Assembly (NCBI GenBank): GCA_903887465.1
Contig: CAISPW010000005.1
Coordinates: 1 to 49,053, forward strand
Length of the DNA: 49,053 nucleotides
From: an uncultured Oscillochloris sp.
GTDB lineage: Bacteria > Chloroflexota > Chloroflexia > Chloroflexales > Chloroflexaceae
Reading direction: 5' to 3'
How positions within the stretch are numbered: the first letter of the stretch is position 1; every line of letters starts with the position of its first letter. The position numbers and the translations under genes are program-made. Positions 23,861 through 31,433 of this stretch are shown here, one piece after another. Below the pieces are notes generated by a model, which saw nothing but the letters and a program-made list of their open reading frames with translations, ran no database searches and was not told the origin of the DNA.

Positions 23861-25141
23861 TGCCCGCTTGATTCTGGCACCCAGAGCGGACAGCCGCTCG
23901 TCGATCCGCTCGTAGCCCCGGTCGATCTGGCCGATGTTATAGATCACGCTCTTGCCTTTGGCGCAGAGGGCCGCCGTGAGCAAGGCCATGCCGGCGCGGA
24001 TGTCTGGGCTGGGCATGCCCTCGGGTTCGCCATAGAGTTGCGCGGGGCCGACCACCACCGCTCGATGCGGGTCGCAGAGGACGATCCGTGCGCCCATGCC
24101 GATCAAGCGGTCGGCGAAGAACAGACGGCTCTCGAACATCTTCTCGTGGATGAGTACCGTGCCTCGGGCTTGGGTGGCCACCACCAGGGCGGTGCTAATC
24201 AGGTCGGGGTTAAACCCAGGCCACGGTGCCGAGTCGATCTTCGGGATAGCCCCGTGCAGATCGTGGTTCACCTCGAGTTCCTGGCCGCCGGGCACCACAA
24301 TATCATCGCCCTCGTCGCGCCAGGTTACGCCGAGACGCCCAAAGGCGATCCGGCTCATGCGATGCTCGCGAGGGCGGGCACCCACTAGGCGCAGTTCGCT
24401 GCCGGTGACGGCGGCCAGGCCGATCAGCGAGCCGACCTCCATGAAGTCGGGGCCAACGGTGAAGTCGGCTCCGCTGAGGCTGGCCACCCCCTCGATCTCC
24501 AGCAGGTTGGTGCCGATCCCGCCGATCTGCGCGCCCATCTGGCTCAGACAGCGGCAGAGATCCTGCACGTGCGGCTCCGATGCGGCGTTGCCGACGGTGG
24601 TGTGTCCCTCGGCGAGTACGGCGGCCAGCAGGGTCTGCTCGGTGCCGGTCACGCTCATCTCATCGAGGAAGATATCCGCGCCACGCAGCCGGTCGGCGCT
24701 GAGGATGTAGCTGCTGGGCGTGACCTCCACGGTGGCGCCGAGTGCGCGCAGGGCCAGGAAGTGCGTATCGAGGCGGCGGCGGCCGATCACGTCGCCACCG
24801 GGGCGCGGCAGAGTGACGTGACCTCGGCGGGCCAGCAGCGGGCCGGCGAGCAGGGGCGAGGTGCGGATGCGGCGGGCCAGGGCAATATCGGGGTCGGCGG
24901 AGGGGACGGTGGCGGCGCGCAGGGCGCAGGCGTTCGGGCCCATCCGCTCGACGCTCACGCCCAGTTGCTCCAGCAGCGACTGCATGATTCGCACATCGCC
25001 GATGTCGGGCACATTCCGCAGCACCAAGCGCTTGTCGGTGAGCAGGGCGGCGGCCAGCAGGGGCAGGGCCGCATTTTTATTGCCCGACGGAGCGATCGTG
25101 CCGCTCAGGCGGTGGCCGCCCTCGATCACAAAACGGTCCAT
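23855..25141 (-). CDS. murA: UDP-N-acetylglucosamine 1-carboxyvinyltransferase, Cys-to-Asp variant
   Basis: EPSP-synthase-fold enzyme of 428 residues that adds enolpyruvate from PEP to UDP-GlcNAc, the first committed peptidoglycan step. SGNKNAALPLLAA with Lys22 and RTSPLLAGPLLAR are present. The catalytic loop reads RPGGDVIG: Asp117 stands where E. coli has Cys115, the residue alkylated by fosfomycin. Known Asp variants (mycobacteria, chlamydiae) are active and fosfomycin-resistant. The MurA fold is otherwise complete, although some conserved stretches diverge, so a paralogue role cannot be excluded. It lies 5 bp after the DUF697 gene in one operon. Confidence 0.88.
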   Translation of the reverse strand: MDRFVIEGGHRLSGTIAPSGNKNAALPLLAAALLTDKRLVLRNVPDIGDVRIMQSLLEQLGVSVERMGPNACALRAATVPSADPDIALARRIRTSPLLAGPLLARRGHVTLPRPGGDVIGRRRLDTHFLALRALGATVEVTPSSYILSADRLRGADIFLDEMSVTGTEQTLLAAVLAEGHTTVGNAASEPHVQDLCRCLSQMGAQIGGIGTNLLEIEGVASLSGADFTVGPDFMEVGSLIGLAAVTGSELRLVGARPREHRMSRIAFGRLGVTWRDEGDDIVVPGGQELEVNHDLHGAIPKIDSAPWPGFNPDLISTALVVATQARGTVLIHEKMFESRLFFADRLIGMGARIVLCDPHRAVVVGPAQLYGEPEGMPSPDIRAGMALLTAALCAKGKSVIYNIGQIDRGYERIDERLSALGARIKRAR

Positions 25142-25146
25142 GGATA

Positions 25147-26253
25147 CTAGCGCTCCTCGGTCTTGGCCTTGCCGCCGGGCAGCGCGCGGCGGATGCGGGC
25201 GGTGAGCCGGTTCAGCACGCTGCCCTCTGCGGTTCCGTACTCGAAGGCTGCCTCCGCCAGGGCGACGGCGCGCGTGCGGCCAATCCGTAGCGCCTCGTCG
25301 GTGATCTCCTTCAGGCGGGCACCCGAGATCAGCTCGCCGCTGGCAAACCAGCGCCAGGCGACTATGCCGGTCGAGTAGGTACCGGCGTAGGCGATGGCCA
25401 CCTTGGGCACAACCCCCCAGATCGGGATGAGGCCAACCAGGGTGCGGGCGATCTGGCGCCAGGCGAAGGCTCCGCCCAGCACGGGCAGCACCTCGCGGAT
25501 GCGGGCCTGGAACTCGGGCGGCGCTCCGTGGGCCAGGGCCAGCTTGTAGACGAGCATGGCCTGGTTTTTGGTGAGTACCAAAATATCGGCGGCGGCGAAG
25601 GGGATGCTGATGATTGGGATCTGCTCGGGCAGGGCCGACGCCAGGGCGTACGAGGCGTTGGTAAACGCCGTGGCGTTGATCAACTGCCGTGCGTAGGAGG
25701 CCCGCAGGCCGGGCATGCGCCGGGCGGTGGCCATATGCAGATCCCCAGGGAGCCGGTCGAAGATGGCCTCGGCCAGCGTGTCCGACGCCTGGGGTGCCCC
25801 AGGGTCGGGCAGGGCCACCACGTGGGCGTAGGTGAAGGCGCGGCGGGTGTCACCGGCGGGGATCGGCGGCGTGTCGGTGTAGCCGAGGACAATCACCGTT
25901 GGTACCGCTAGGTTGGCAAGATCCCGCAGGGCGGCGGCGACCCGCGCCGCGACCGGCTCGCGGCCATCGATCACAATCAGCAGCAGATCGGCGTGGCGCA
26001 GAGCGTCGCCAAGATCATTGGCGAGGCCGCCCCGGCTCACATCGCTGAGGGTCGCGATCAGCAGCGGGTTGATCCCAGTCGGGCCATAGCGCCGACTATC
26101 GCTGCTATTCAACAGGCCGACGGCCATCGCCAGGGCTGGCTGCTCGCCCAGGCAGGCGATGGTGACGAGACGTTCGCTCTCATCACGGATCGTGGTAACG
26201 TCGATCTCCCGCAGCGTGCTGAATGCCGCGCCCAGGTCGTTCCAGCTCGGCAC
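25147..26253 (-). CDS. DUF697 membrane protein with eroded GTPase domain
   Basis: Protein of 368 residues. The first 170 residues look like a small GTPase: strands LVTIACLGEQ, a hydrophobic LLLIVIDG, and TVIVLGYTD at the G4 position. But the P-loop reads GEQPALAMAV without GKS, and NKxD is missing, so nucleotide binding is doubtful. Residues 195-365 form a DUF697-like region with two hydrophobic segments (about 220-245 and 275-300), as in YcjF/Era-like membrane-associated proteins. It is upstream of and nearly contiguous with murA. Role unknown; a cell-envelope link is inferred from context only. Confidence 0.7.
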   Translation of the reverse strand: MPSWNDLGAAFSTLREIDVTTIRDESERLVTIACLGEQPALAMAVGLLNSSDSRRYGPTGINPLLIATLSDVSRGGLANDLGDALRHADLLLIVIDGREPVAARVAAALRDLANLAVPTVIVLGYTDTPPIPAGDTRRAFTYAHVVALPDPGAPQASDTLAEAIFDRLPGDLHMATARRMPGLRASYARQLINATAFTNASYALASALPEQIPIISIPFAAADILVLTKNQAMLVYKLALAHGAPPEFQARIREVLPVLGGAFAWRQIARTLVGLIPIWGVVPKVAIAYAGTYSTGIVAWRWFASGELISGARLKEITDEALRIGRTRAVALAEAAFEYGTAEGSVLNRLTARIRRALPGGKAKTEER

Positions 26254-26272
26254 AGAAAACTCCTCTTCAACA

Positions 26273-27025
26273 CTATAAGGTGATCATCCCCCAGGTTGTC
26301 AGGATCAGGCCGAGGACGGCGGCGGCGACGGCGGCGTAGTTCATAATGCGCGCCCAGGTCGCTGCCGAATCCGCCAGCTCGCGCTCGCTCTTGCGGCTCA
26401 CCATAAATTGCTGGCTCGCGTCGTTGGGGTGGCGGGCCACCGCCGGGGTGCCCTTGTGATCCACTGCGCAGCCCAGGATGTACACCGACGTGCCCGGTGC
26501 TAGGCTCTGCTCACTGTGGCGCTGGCCGAGGGCGTGGGTCATGCCCGACCAGGGCTGCTGCACCGCGTCGAAGCGGCTGCCGCTCTCTGCCAGATCGAGC
26601 TCGGCACCCTCGGGCAGCACCAGAATGCGCCCGGTGTTGTCGCGCACATAGAAGTTGACCCGCCGATCCTCGCTCTTCAGTTGCTCGCTGCGCCGCTCCA
26701 CCGTCGTCTCCTTTTTTCCTTCGGAGTCGGTACTCGTCACCCGCTCCTCGTACTCGCGCGTCAGGGTGTAGCTGTAGGCCACGCAGGGATTTTTGGAGAC
26801 CGGGGCGGTCAGCGGGGTGGAACACTCGATGGTGCCCGTGATCTCACAGGGCTCGGCCAGGGCGTCCGCACCGATGCTGGCGGCAATTTTCTTGTATACC
26901 TCGCCCAAGAGCTGAGCCGTATAGGTGTCGGTCGCGTTCATCGTGTCCAGGGCCTTGGTGTTTGAGCGGGCGACGAAGAAGCAGATCACCGCGATGACGA
27001 GAAAGGTGACGCCAGCGAGAACCAT
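26273..27025 (-). CDS. GIDE-domain (MUL1/MAPL-like, RING-less) membrane protein
   Basis: Protein of about 250 residues with an N-terminal span (1-20), a soluble middle and a C-terminal span (about 225-247). The middle has the GIDE pattern: ITGTIECSTPLTAPVSKNPC, VAYSYTLTREYEE, FYVRDNTGRILVLPEGAELD and a later GTSVYILGCAVD. In eukaryotes this domain sits in the mitochondrial ubiquitin ligase MUL1; bacterial forms lack RING and have no known function. ATG 27025 is preferred over 27037 because GGAG lies six bases before it. It heads the DUF697-murA run, 19 bp upstream. Confidence 0.78.
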   Translation of the reverse strand: MVLAGVTFLVIAVICFFVARSNTKALDTMNATDTYTAQLLGEVYKKIAASIGADALAEPCEITGTIECSTPLTAPVSKNPCVAYSYTLTREYEERVTSTDSEGKKETTVERRSEQLKSEDRRVNFYVRDNTGRILVLPEGAELDLAESGSRFDAVQQPWSGMTHALGQRHSEQSLAPGTSVYILGCAVDHKGTPAVARHPNDASQQFMVSRKSERELADSAATWARIMNYAAVAAAVLGLILTTWGMITL

Positions 27026-27131
27026 GGTGTGCTCCATCTTCTACAGAAAGTCTTCTCGCATCAAATCATCAAGCGCTATCAGCGCCAGTATAGCAGACCT
27101 CTGGCGGCTCAGGGCTGCTGCAAGGTTGCCT

Positions 27132-27290
27132 CCCAGGGCGGTTGCAACGTCGCCTCCGGCGGGGGTTTGGGGGAGGCAAAGCCACCCCCGAAAGATCTTT
27201 TTTGATTAGTTTTTGGCGGCAAAGCTGCTAAACAGCCAATCAAAAGCGAGGTCTGGGCCGCAGCCCCAGCAACGTTGCATCAGCCCTGGG
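27132..27290. repeat. MITE-like repeat, copy 4 (complete, best termini)
   Basis: Complete 159-bp copy with ends CCCAGGGCGGTTGCAACGTC and AACGTTGCATCAGCCCTGGG; the termini match in inverted orientation at about 17 of 20 positions. It contains CTCCGGCGGGGG, GGTTTGGGGGAGGC, GCCACCCCCGAAAGATCTTTTTT and GGCGGCAAAGCTGC. It is followed directly by another copy. Confidence 0.85.
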
Positions 27291-27429
27291 TTGCCTCCGG
27301 CAGGCGGGGTGAGGGTGGCGAAGCCTCCCCCGAAAGATCTTTTTTTGTGGATGTTTGGCGGCGAAGCTGCTAAATAGCCGCAAAACGCAGGGTCTGGGGC
27401 GCAGCCCAGCGACGTTGTAACCGCCCTGC
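27291..27429. repeat. MITE-like repeat, copy 5 (adjacent to copy 4)
   Basis: Lacks a clean left terminus but shows TTGCCTCCGGCAGGCGGGG, GGTGGCGAAGCCTCCCCCGAAAGATCTTTTTTT, GTGGATGTTTGGCGGCGAAGC and the right end GACGTTGTAACCGCCCTG. With copy 4 it fills the 486-bp gap between the divergent GIDE and UDG genes. The last 90 bp contain TATAAT at 27472-27477, a possible promoter for the UDG gene. Confidence 0.75.
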
Positions 27430-27523
27430 CTCGCGGCGTTCCTCTCTTGTGCGCGGGCCTGCTGATAGGGTATAATGGGAGGAGATGAAACGGTTGTTTG
27501 TGCTGAAAGTGAGCATTTGACTC

Positions 27524-28165
27524 TTGTCTGCCGAGACTATCCAGCGGATCGCCCAGGAGGTGCGTAGCTGCACGCTGTGCGGCCTCGCGGCCGGGCGAAC
27601 CTGCGCGGTGCCCGGCGAGGGTCCCGCCGACGCGAAGATAGTGCTAATTGGCGAGGGGCCGGGCTACCACGAGGATCGCCAGGGCCGTCCCTTCGTCGGC
27701 GCATCCGGCCAACTCCTCGATGATCTCCTCAGCATGGCCGGCCTCGCTCGCGCCGATGTGTTCATCGCCAATGTCGTGAAGTGTCGCCCGCCGAATAACC
27801 GCGACCCGCAGCCCGACGAGGTTGCGACCTGCACTGAGGCGTATCTGTTCCGCCAGATCGCGGCGATCGACCCGCCGGTGATCGTCACCCTCGGGCGCTT
27901 CTCGATGGGCCTGTTCCTGCCCGGCGAGCGGATCACACGCATCCACGGCCAGCCCCGTACGGTGGGCGGACGCCTGATCGTGCCGATGATGCACCCGGCT
28001 GCCGCCCTGCACCAGCCCCAGAACCGCCCGCTGATCGAGGCCGACTTCCGCCGCCTGCCCGCGATCCTCGCCCGCGCTGAGGCCGAGCATGCGGTCGCCC
28101 GGACGCCGCCCGCGCCGCCAACGCCCACCGCCGACCGACCCCTTGAGCAGTTGAGCATGTTTTAG
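27524..28165 (+). CDS. Family 4 (iron-sulfur) uracil-DNA glycosylase
   Basis: Base-excision repair enzyme of 213 residues that removes uracil from DNA. Four cluster Cys are at 16, 19, 87 and 103, as in thermophile-type UDGa. Active-site segments GEGPGYHEDRQGRPFVG, FIANVVKCRPPNNR and MHPAAAL are intact. The frame is closed by TGA at 27518, so translation must start at TTG 27524 or further inside; TTG keeps the CxxC region at the usual distance. No good ribosome site is visible. A hypothetical membrane protein follows one base after the stop. Confidence 0.93.
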   Translation: MSAETIQRIAQEVRSCTLCGLAAGRTCAVPGEGPADAKIVLIGEGPGYHEDRQGRPFVGASGQLLDDLLSMAGLARADVFIANVVKCRPPNNRDPQPDEVATCTEAYLFRQIAAIDPPVIVTLGRFSMGLFLPGERITRIHGQPRTVGGRLIVPMMHPAAALHQPQNRPLIEADFRRLPAILARAEAEHAVARTPPAPPTPTADRPLEQLSMF

Positions 28166-28166
28166 C

Positions 28167-28721
28167 ATGAGAACATATCGCCTCTCGCCCGCCGGTCGCC
28201 GTACGTCGCTTGTGCTGCTGGTGGGCTCCTTGTTGATCTGGGCGTTCGCCCTCTGGAGCTTCGCCAGCACGCTTAGGTTGAGCTATAACCCGGCGCAGTT
28301 CTGGCCCTCCCTCCAGGCGAGCCTCGCCGCCGGCCTCGGGGTTGGGCAGGTCGTCCCGGCCCTGCTTATGCTCGCCCTGATCGTCGCCACGCCGTTGTTG
28401 ATCTGGAACCTCCTTGAGGAGTGGTCCGCCACCTATACCCCCGATGACGATGGCCTGCGCTTCGACTCGCTCGGGATCGTGATCACCTGTCCCTGGTCGA
28501 CGGTGGCTGGAGTTCGCCCCGCCGACGATGATGGCGATGAACCTCTGGACGAGATAGTGCTTCGTCAGGACACCACCGCCCAGATTGCTAACCCGCTCCT
28601 GCGATTCCTGCACCGTCAGGCGTATGGCCGCAGGCGTCTGCCCGTTTATGCCGGACTTGAGGATCGCGCCGATCTACTGAGCGCGATCCGCCACCACACC
28701 GCGCTCAGCCCCGATGCGTGA
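28167..28721 (+). CDS. Membrane protein with PH-like domain, function unknown
   Basis: Protein of 184 residues with two membrane spans (about 14-35 and 58-80), followed by a beta-rich domain in which YTPDDDGLRFDSLGIVITCPWSTVAGV resembles bacterial PH-like (bPH) domains. The tail is basic. It begins one base after the UDG stop and is certainly co-transcribed with it, but nothing ties it to repair. Not recognised beyond this. Confidence 0.7.
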   Translation: MRTYRLSPAGRRTSLVLLVGSLLIWAFALWSFASTLRLSYNPAQFWPSLQASLAAGLGVGQVVPALLMLALIVATPLLIWNLLEEWSATYTPDDDGLRFDSLGIVITCPWSTVAGVRPADDDGDEPLDEIVLRQDTTAQIANPLLRFLHRQAYGRRRLPVYAGLEDRADLLSAIRHHTALSPDA

Positions 28722-28728
28722 GCGAACG

Positions 28729-28932
28729 GCGCGTGGCGCCGTATAACCCATAGGGAGCCGCATCCCCCGCGATGCGACTGTATGGTGTAGCTTGGAGCCG
28801 CCTGTCGTGAGGGCGCTCTGTCTATAAACAAGCTGGAACGAGTTGGGCTGCGTCGGCTCGCCTTGCGGGCAACGGCGCGGCCCTTATGAGCGTTGTGCTC
28901 AACCCCTGGAAAGGAGACGAAGTCTCTGCGAT
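28729..28932 (+). ncRNA. Possible structured leader or small RNA upstream of RNase J
   Basis: The 324-bp gap has no gene but a chain of possible helices: ACGGCGC/GCGCCGT right after the preceding stop, CCATA/TATGG enclosing CGCATC/GATGCG, AGCTT/AAGCT enclosing GAGC/GCTC, GGGC/GCCC enclosing GCC/GGGC, GAGC/GCTC and GAGAC/GTCTC. I cannot match it to a known RNA family. Read it as a candidate structured 5' leader or sRNA; heptamer repeats (28933-28958, TTTCTGA units) follow. Confidence 0.25.
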
Positions 28933-28958
28933 GATTTCTGATTTCTGATTTTTGATTG
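28933..28958. repeat. Heptamer repeat (TTTCTGA units) before RNase J
   Basis: GATTTCT GATTTCT GATTTTT GATTGCA, four 7-bp units, lies about 90 bp before the RNase J start. It belongs to the dispersed 7-bp class. A second repeat of a different kind (CCTACAATCTGAAA / CCTACAATCGG) lies at 28992-29016. Confidence 0.55.
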
Positions 28959-29045
28959 CAGACGTGAAGGCTGTATGCAGCCTGCAAGCGAGAACCTACA
29001 ATCTGAAACCTACAATCGGTCGTCGCATGATTTCACACGAAGACT

Positions 29046-30722
29046 ATGGCAAAACAGCGAATCCGCATCCTACCCCTCGGCGGTGCTGGCGAGGTTGGGC
29101 GAAACATGTGGGTGCTTGAGTATGGGGACGAAATCCTCATCCTCGACTGCGGCGTGATGTTTCCCGAGGCCGAGATGCTCGGCGTCGACCTGGTGCTGCC
29201 CGATATCACCTACCTGCGTGATAAGACCGCCAAGATCAAGGCCATCCTGCTCACCCACGGCCACGAGGATCATATCGGCGCGGTGCCGCACCTCGCCGCC
29301 GACCTCGGCTTCCCGCCGGTCTATGCCACCCGACTCACCCACGGTATCCTCGGCAACAAGCTGAAGGAGCACCGCCTGCTCGATAAGGTCAACCAGATCA
29401 CGATCAACGACAAGGACAGCTTCCAGGTCGGGGGCTTCACCGTCGAGCCTTTTCATATCGCCCACTCCATCCCCGACGCGGTTGGCTTCGCGATCACCTG
29501 CGCCGGCGGCCTGATCGTCTACCTGACCGACTGGAAGCTCGACCACACGCCGGTGGACGGCAAGCCGACCGACCTGGTGAAGCTCGCCGAACTGGGCCAG
29601 CGCAAGCCCCTGGCCCTGATCACCGACTGCGTGCGCGTGGAGAGCAAGGGCTACACCCCGAGCGAGACGAGCGTTGGCGAGGCATTCGACAACATCTTCG
29701 CCGTGGCCCCCGGCCGTGTGATCGTGGCCACCTTCGCCTCGAACATTAGCCGTGTCCAGCAGGTGATCGAGTCAGCTGAGGCTTATGGCCGCAAGGTGCT
29801 GCTGGTCGGGCGGAGCATGGAGAATAACACGCGCATTGCCCTCGAGCTCGGCTACCTCCACGCCAACGAGGGCACGATCATCCGTCCCCACGAGATGAAC
29901 GCCTATCCCGACGACCAGGTCGCCGTGGTCTGTACCGGCAGCCAGGGCGAGCCCATGGCCGCCCTCAACCGCATGGCCAACCGCGATTACCCGCACGTCA
30001 AGGTAAAGCAGGGCGACACGGTGGTGGTCTCGGCCACGCCCATCCCCGGCAACGAGGTGTCGGTTAGCCGGGTGATCAACAACCTATTCCGCCTGGGCGC
30101 TGATGTGATCTACGGCAACCAGGCCCAGGTTCACGTGTCGGGCCACGCCGCCCAGGAGGAGCTGAAGCTGGTGCTGGCTCTGCTCCGCCCCGACTTTGTC
30201 GTGCCCTTCCACGGCGACTATCGCCACGTGATGCTCTACCGCAAGCTCGCCACTAGCCTGCGTGATATGTACACCGATGAGAAGGTACTGATCGCCGAGG
30301 GCGGCACGATCATGGAGTTTGGCCCCGGCTTCGGCAAGATCACCGGCAAGGCTCCCGTTGGCTATATCTATGTGGACGGGACGACGGTGGGGGATGTGGG
30401 CAATGTGGTGGTGCGCGACCGCCAGATGCTGGCCAAGGACGGCATGCTGATCGTGGTGGTGAGCATCGATGGCACCACGGGCGAGTTGGTGGCCGGGCCG
30501 GACGTGGTCTCGCGCGGCTTCGTCTATATGCGCCAAAGCCAGGATCTGATCGAGTCGACCAAAGAGACGGTGCGCGCGGCCCTGACGAATAAAAACGGCG
30601 GGGGCAGCATCCAGGGCGACAGCCAGTTTGTCAGCCGCAAGATCAAGGACGTGGTGGGTGAGTATCTCTATCGCGAGACGAAGCGCCGCCCAATGGTGCT
30701 GCCTGTGGTGATGGAGGTCTAG
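29046..30722 (+). CDS. rnj: Ribonuclease J
   Basis: Metallo-beta-lactamase/beta-CASP ribonuclease of 558 residues for 5'-3' exonucleolytic and endonucleolytic mRNA turnover and rRNA processing. The zinc site is THGHEDHIG (His71, His73, Asp75, His76). IVYLTDWKLDHTPVDG carries the metal Asp, ATFASNISRVQQ is the beta-CASP region, and VHVSGHAAQEEL and VPFHGDYRHVM follow. Some usual wording differs (TDWK for GDFK, LITDCVRVE for LLSDSTNAE, HGDYRH for HGEYRH), marking a divergent branch. The C-terminal domain is complete. ATG 29046 begins MAKQRIRILPLGG. Confidence 0.95.
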   Translation: MAKQRIRILPLGGAGEVGRNMWVLEYGDEILILDCGVMFPEAEMLGVDLVLPDITYLRDKTAKIKAILLTHGHEDHIGAVPHLAADLGFPPVYATRLTHGILGNKLKEHRLLDKVNQITINDKDSFQVGGFTVEPFHIAHSIPDAVGFAITCAGGLIVYLTDWKLDHTPVDGKPTDLVKLAELGQRKPLALITDCVRVESKGYTPSETSVGEAFDNIFAVAPGRVIVATFASNISRVQQVIESAEAYGRKVLLVGRSMENNTRIALELGYLHANEGTIIRPHEMNAYPDDQVAVVCTGSQGEPMAALNRMANRDYPHVKVKQGDTVVVSATPIPGNEVSVSRVINNLFRLGADVIYGNQAQVHVSGHAAQEELKLVLALLRPDFVVPFHGDYRHVMLYRKLATSLRDMYTDEKVLIAEGGTIMEFGPGFGKITGKAPVGYIYVDGTTVGDVGNVVVRDRQMLAKDGMLIVVVSIDGTTGELVAGPDVVSRGFVYMRQSQDLIESTKETVRAALTNKNGGGSIQGDSQFVSRKIKDVVGEYLYRETKRRPMVLPVVMEV

Positions 30723-30762
30723 GGCGGTCGCCTCCCACACCCGCATTGCAGCGCTGATCGTG

Positions 30763-30795
30763 AAGGAGGTTGCCAACTTCTCTGGCAACCTCCTT
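30763..30795. terminator. Perfect 13-bp hairpin between convergent genes
   Basis: AAGGAGGTTGCCA pairs with TGGCAACCTCCTT around ACTTCTC, 40 bp after the RNase J stop and about 95 bp from the convergent HPt gene stop. There is no strong T-run, but position and stability suggest a bidirectional terminator. Confidence 0.55.
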
Positions 30796-30890
30796 ACGCT
30801 GCCATATGGCCTTTACGACTGTTCAGATCATTGCACTGCATCAGGATGCGGAATCTCTGTTGCCCGTTGCCTGTCCCCTATAACTTTGTC

Positions 30891-31298
30891 TTAGGGGTAC
30901 TGGCTTTTGCTGCCAGACTCAAGGAAGGCGCGGAGTGCGTCGGTGGCGCGGTGGTACTCGACGTTGACGGACAGGCTTAGGGTGGCCGCCTCACGTGGCA
31001 GGCACTCCTCAAGAATGGCGCAGCGGTCGGCCATCGCGTAGGCTCCCAGACTCATGCAGCTCCCGCGCAGCCGGTGGGCGATGTCCACCACCCGTGCGTG
31101 GTTCGCATTACGCACCGACATCGCTAGTTCCGCCATCAGCGGCGGCGACTCATCCAGGAATAGCCCCACGATCTGCCCGAGCATTTCTGGGGCGCTCGGC
31201 CCGATCGTGTCGGCAAACTCCTGAAGCACCGAGATGTCAAGCGCGGGGGTGTCTGGGTCAAACATACGCTCCGTTATGAAATGTTGCTCCTTCATCAT
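30891..31298 (-). CDS. HPt (histidine phosphotransfer) domain protein
   Basis: All-helical protein of 135 residues. The HPt motif VVDIAHRLRGSCMSLGA contains the phospho-accepting His and the following Gly/Ser helix turn; it is preceded by PEMLGQIVGLFLDESPPLMAEL. It relays phosphate between a hybrid kinase and a response regulator, neither of which is adjacent. The start is ambiguous: ATG 31298 or the internal ATG 31265 with GGAG close by. It is transcribed divergently from the ThyA-like gene; the 135-bp gap holds CAACCGG heptamers (31353-31372). Confidence 0.85.
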   Translation of the reverse strand: MMKEQHFITERMFDPDTPALDISVLQEFADTIGPSAPEMLGQIVGLFLDESPPLMAELAMSVRNANHARVVDIAHRLRGSCMSLGAYAMADRCAILEECLPREAATLSLSVNVEYHRATDALRAFLESGSKSQYP

Positions 31299-31352
31299 AA
31301 TTTATAATACCCTCTTCCGACTCATCTTGCATAGTAGTTTATCGCTAAGACC

Positions 31353-31372
31353 AGGCAACCGGCAACCGGCAG
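31353..31372. repeat. Short heptamer repeat (GGCAACC units)
   Basis: AGGCAACCGGCAACCGGCAG holds two perfect and one partial 7-bp unit, in the divergent promoter gap between the HPt and ThyA-like genes. Confidence 0.5.
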
Positions 31373-31433
31373 CAGAGGTTCCGCATTTTTATGCAGTGCA
31401 ATTGCCTGAACTGTGCGGAAGGCAACCTGTGCT

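Noticed and set aside
28729-28932. RNase P RNA, tmRNA, SRP RNA or cobalamin riboswitch
   Set aside because: None of the conserved sequence blocks of these RNAs could be found in the region.
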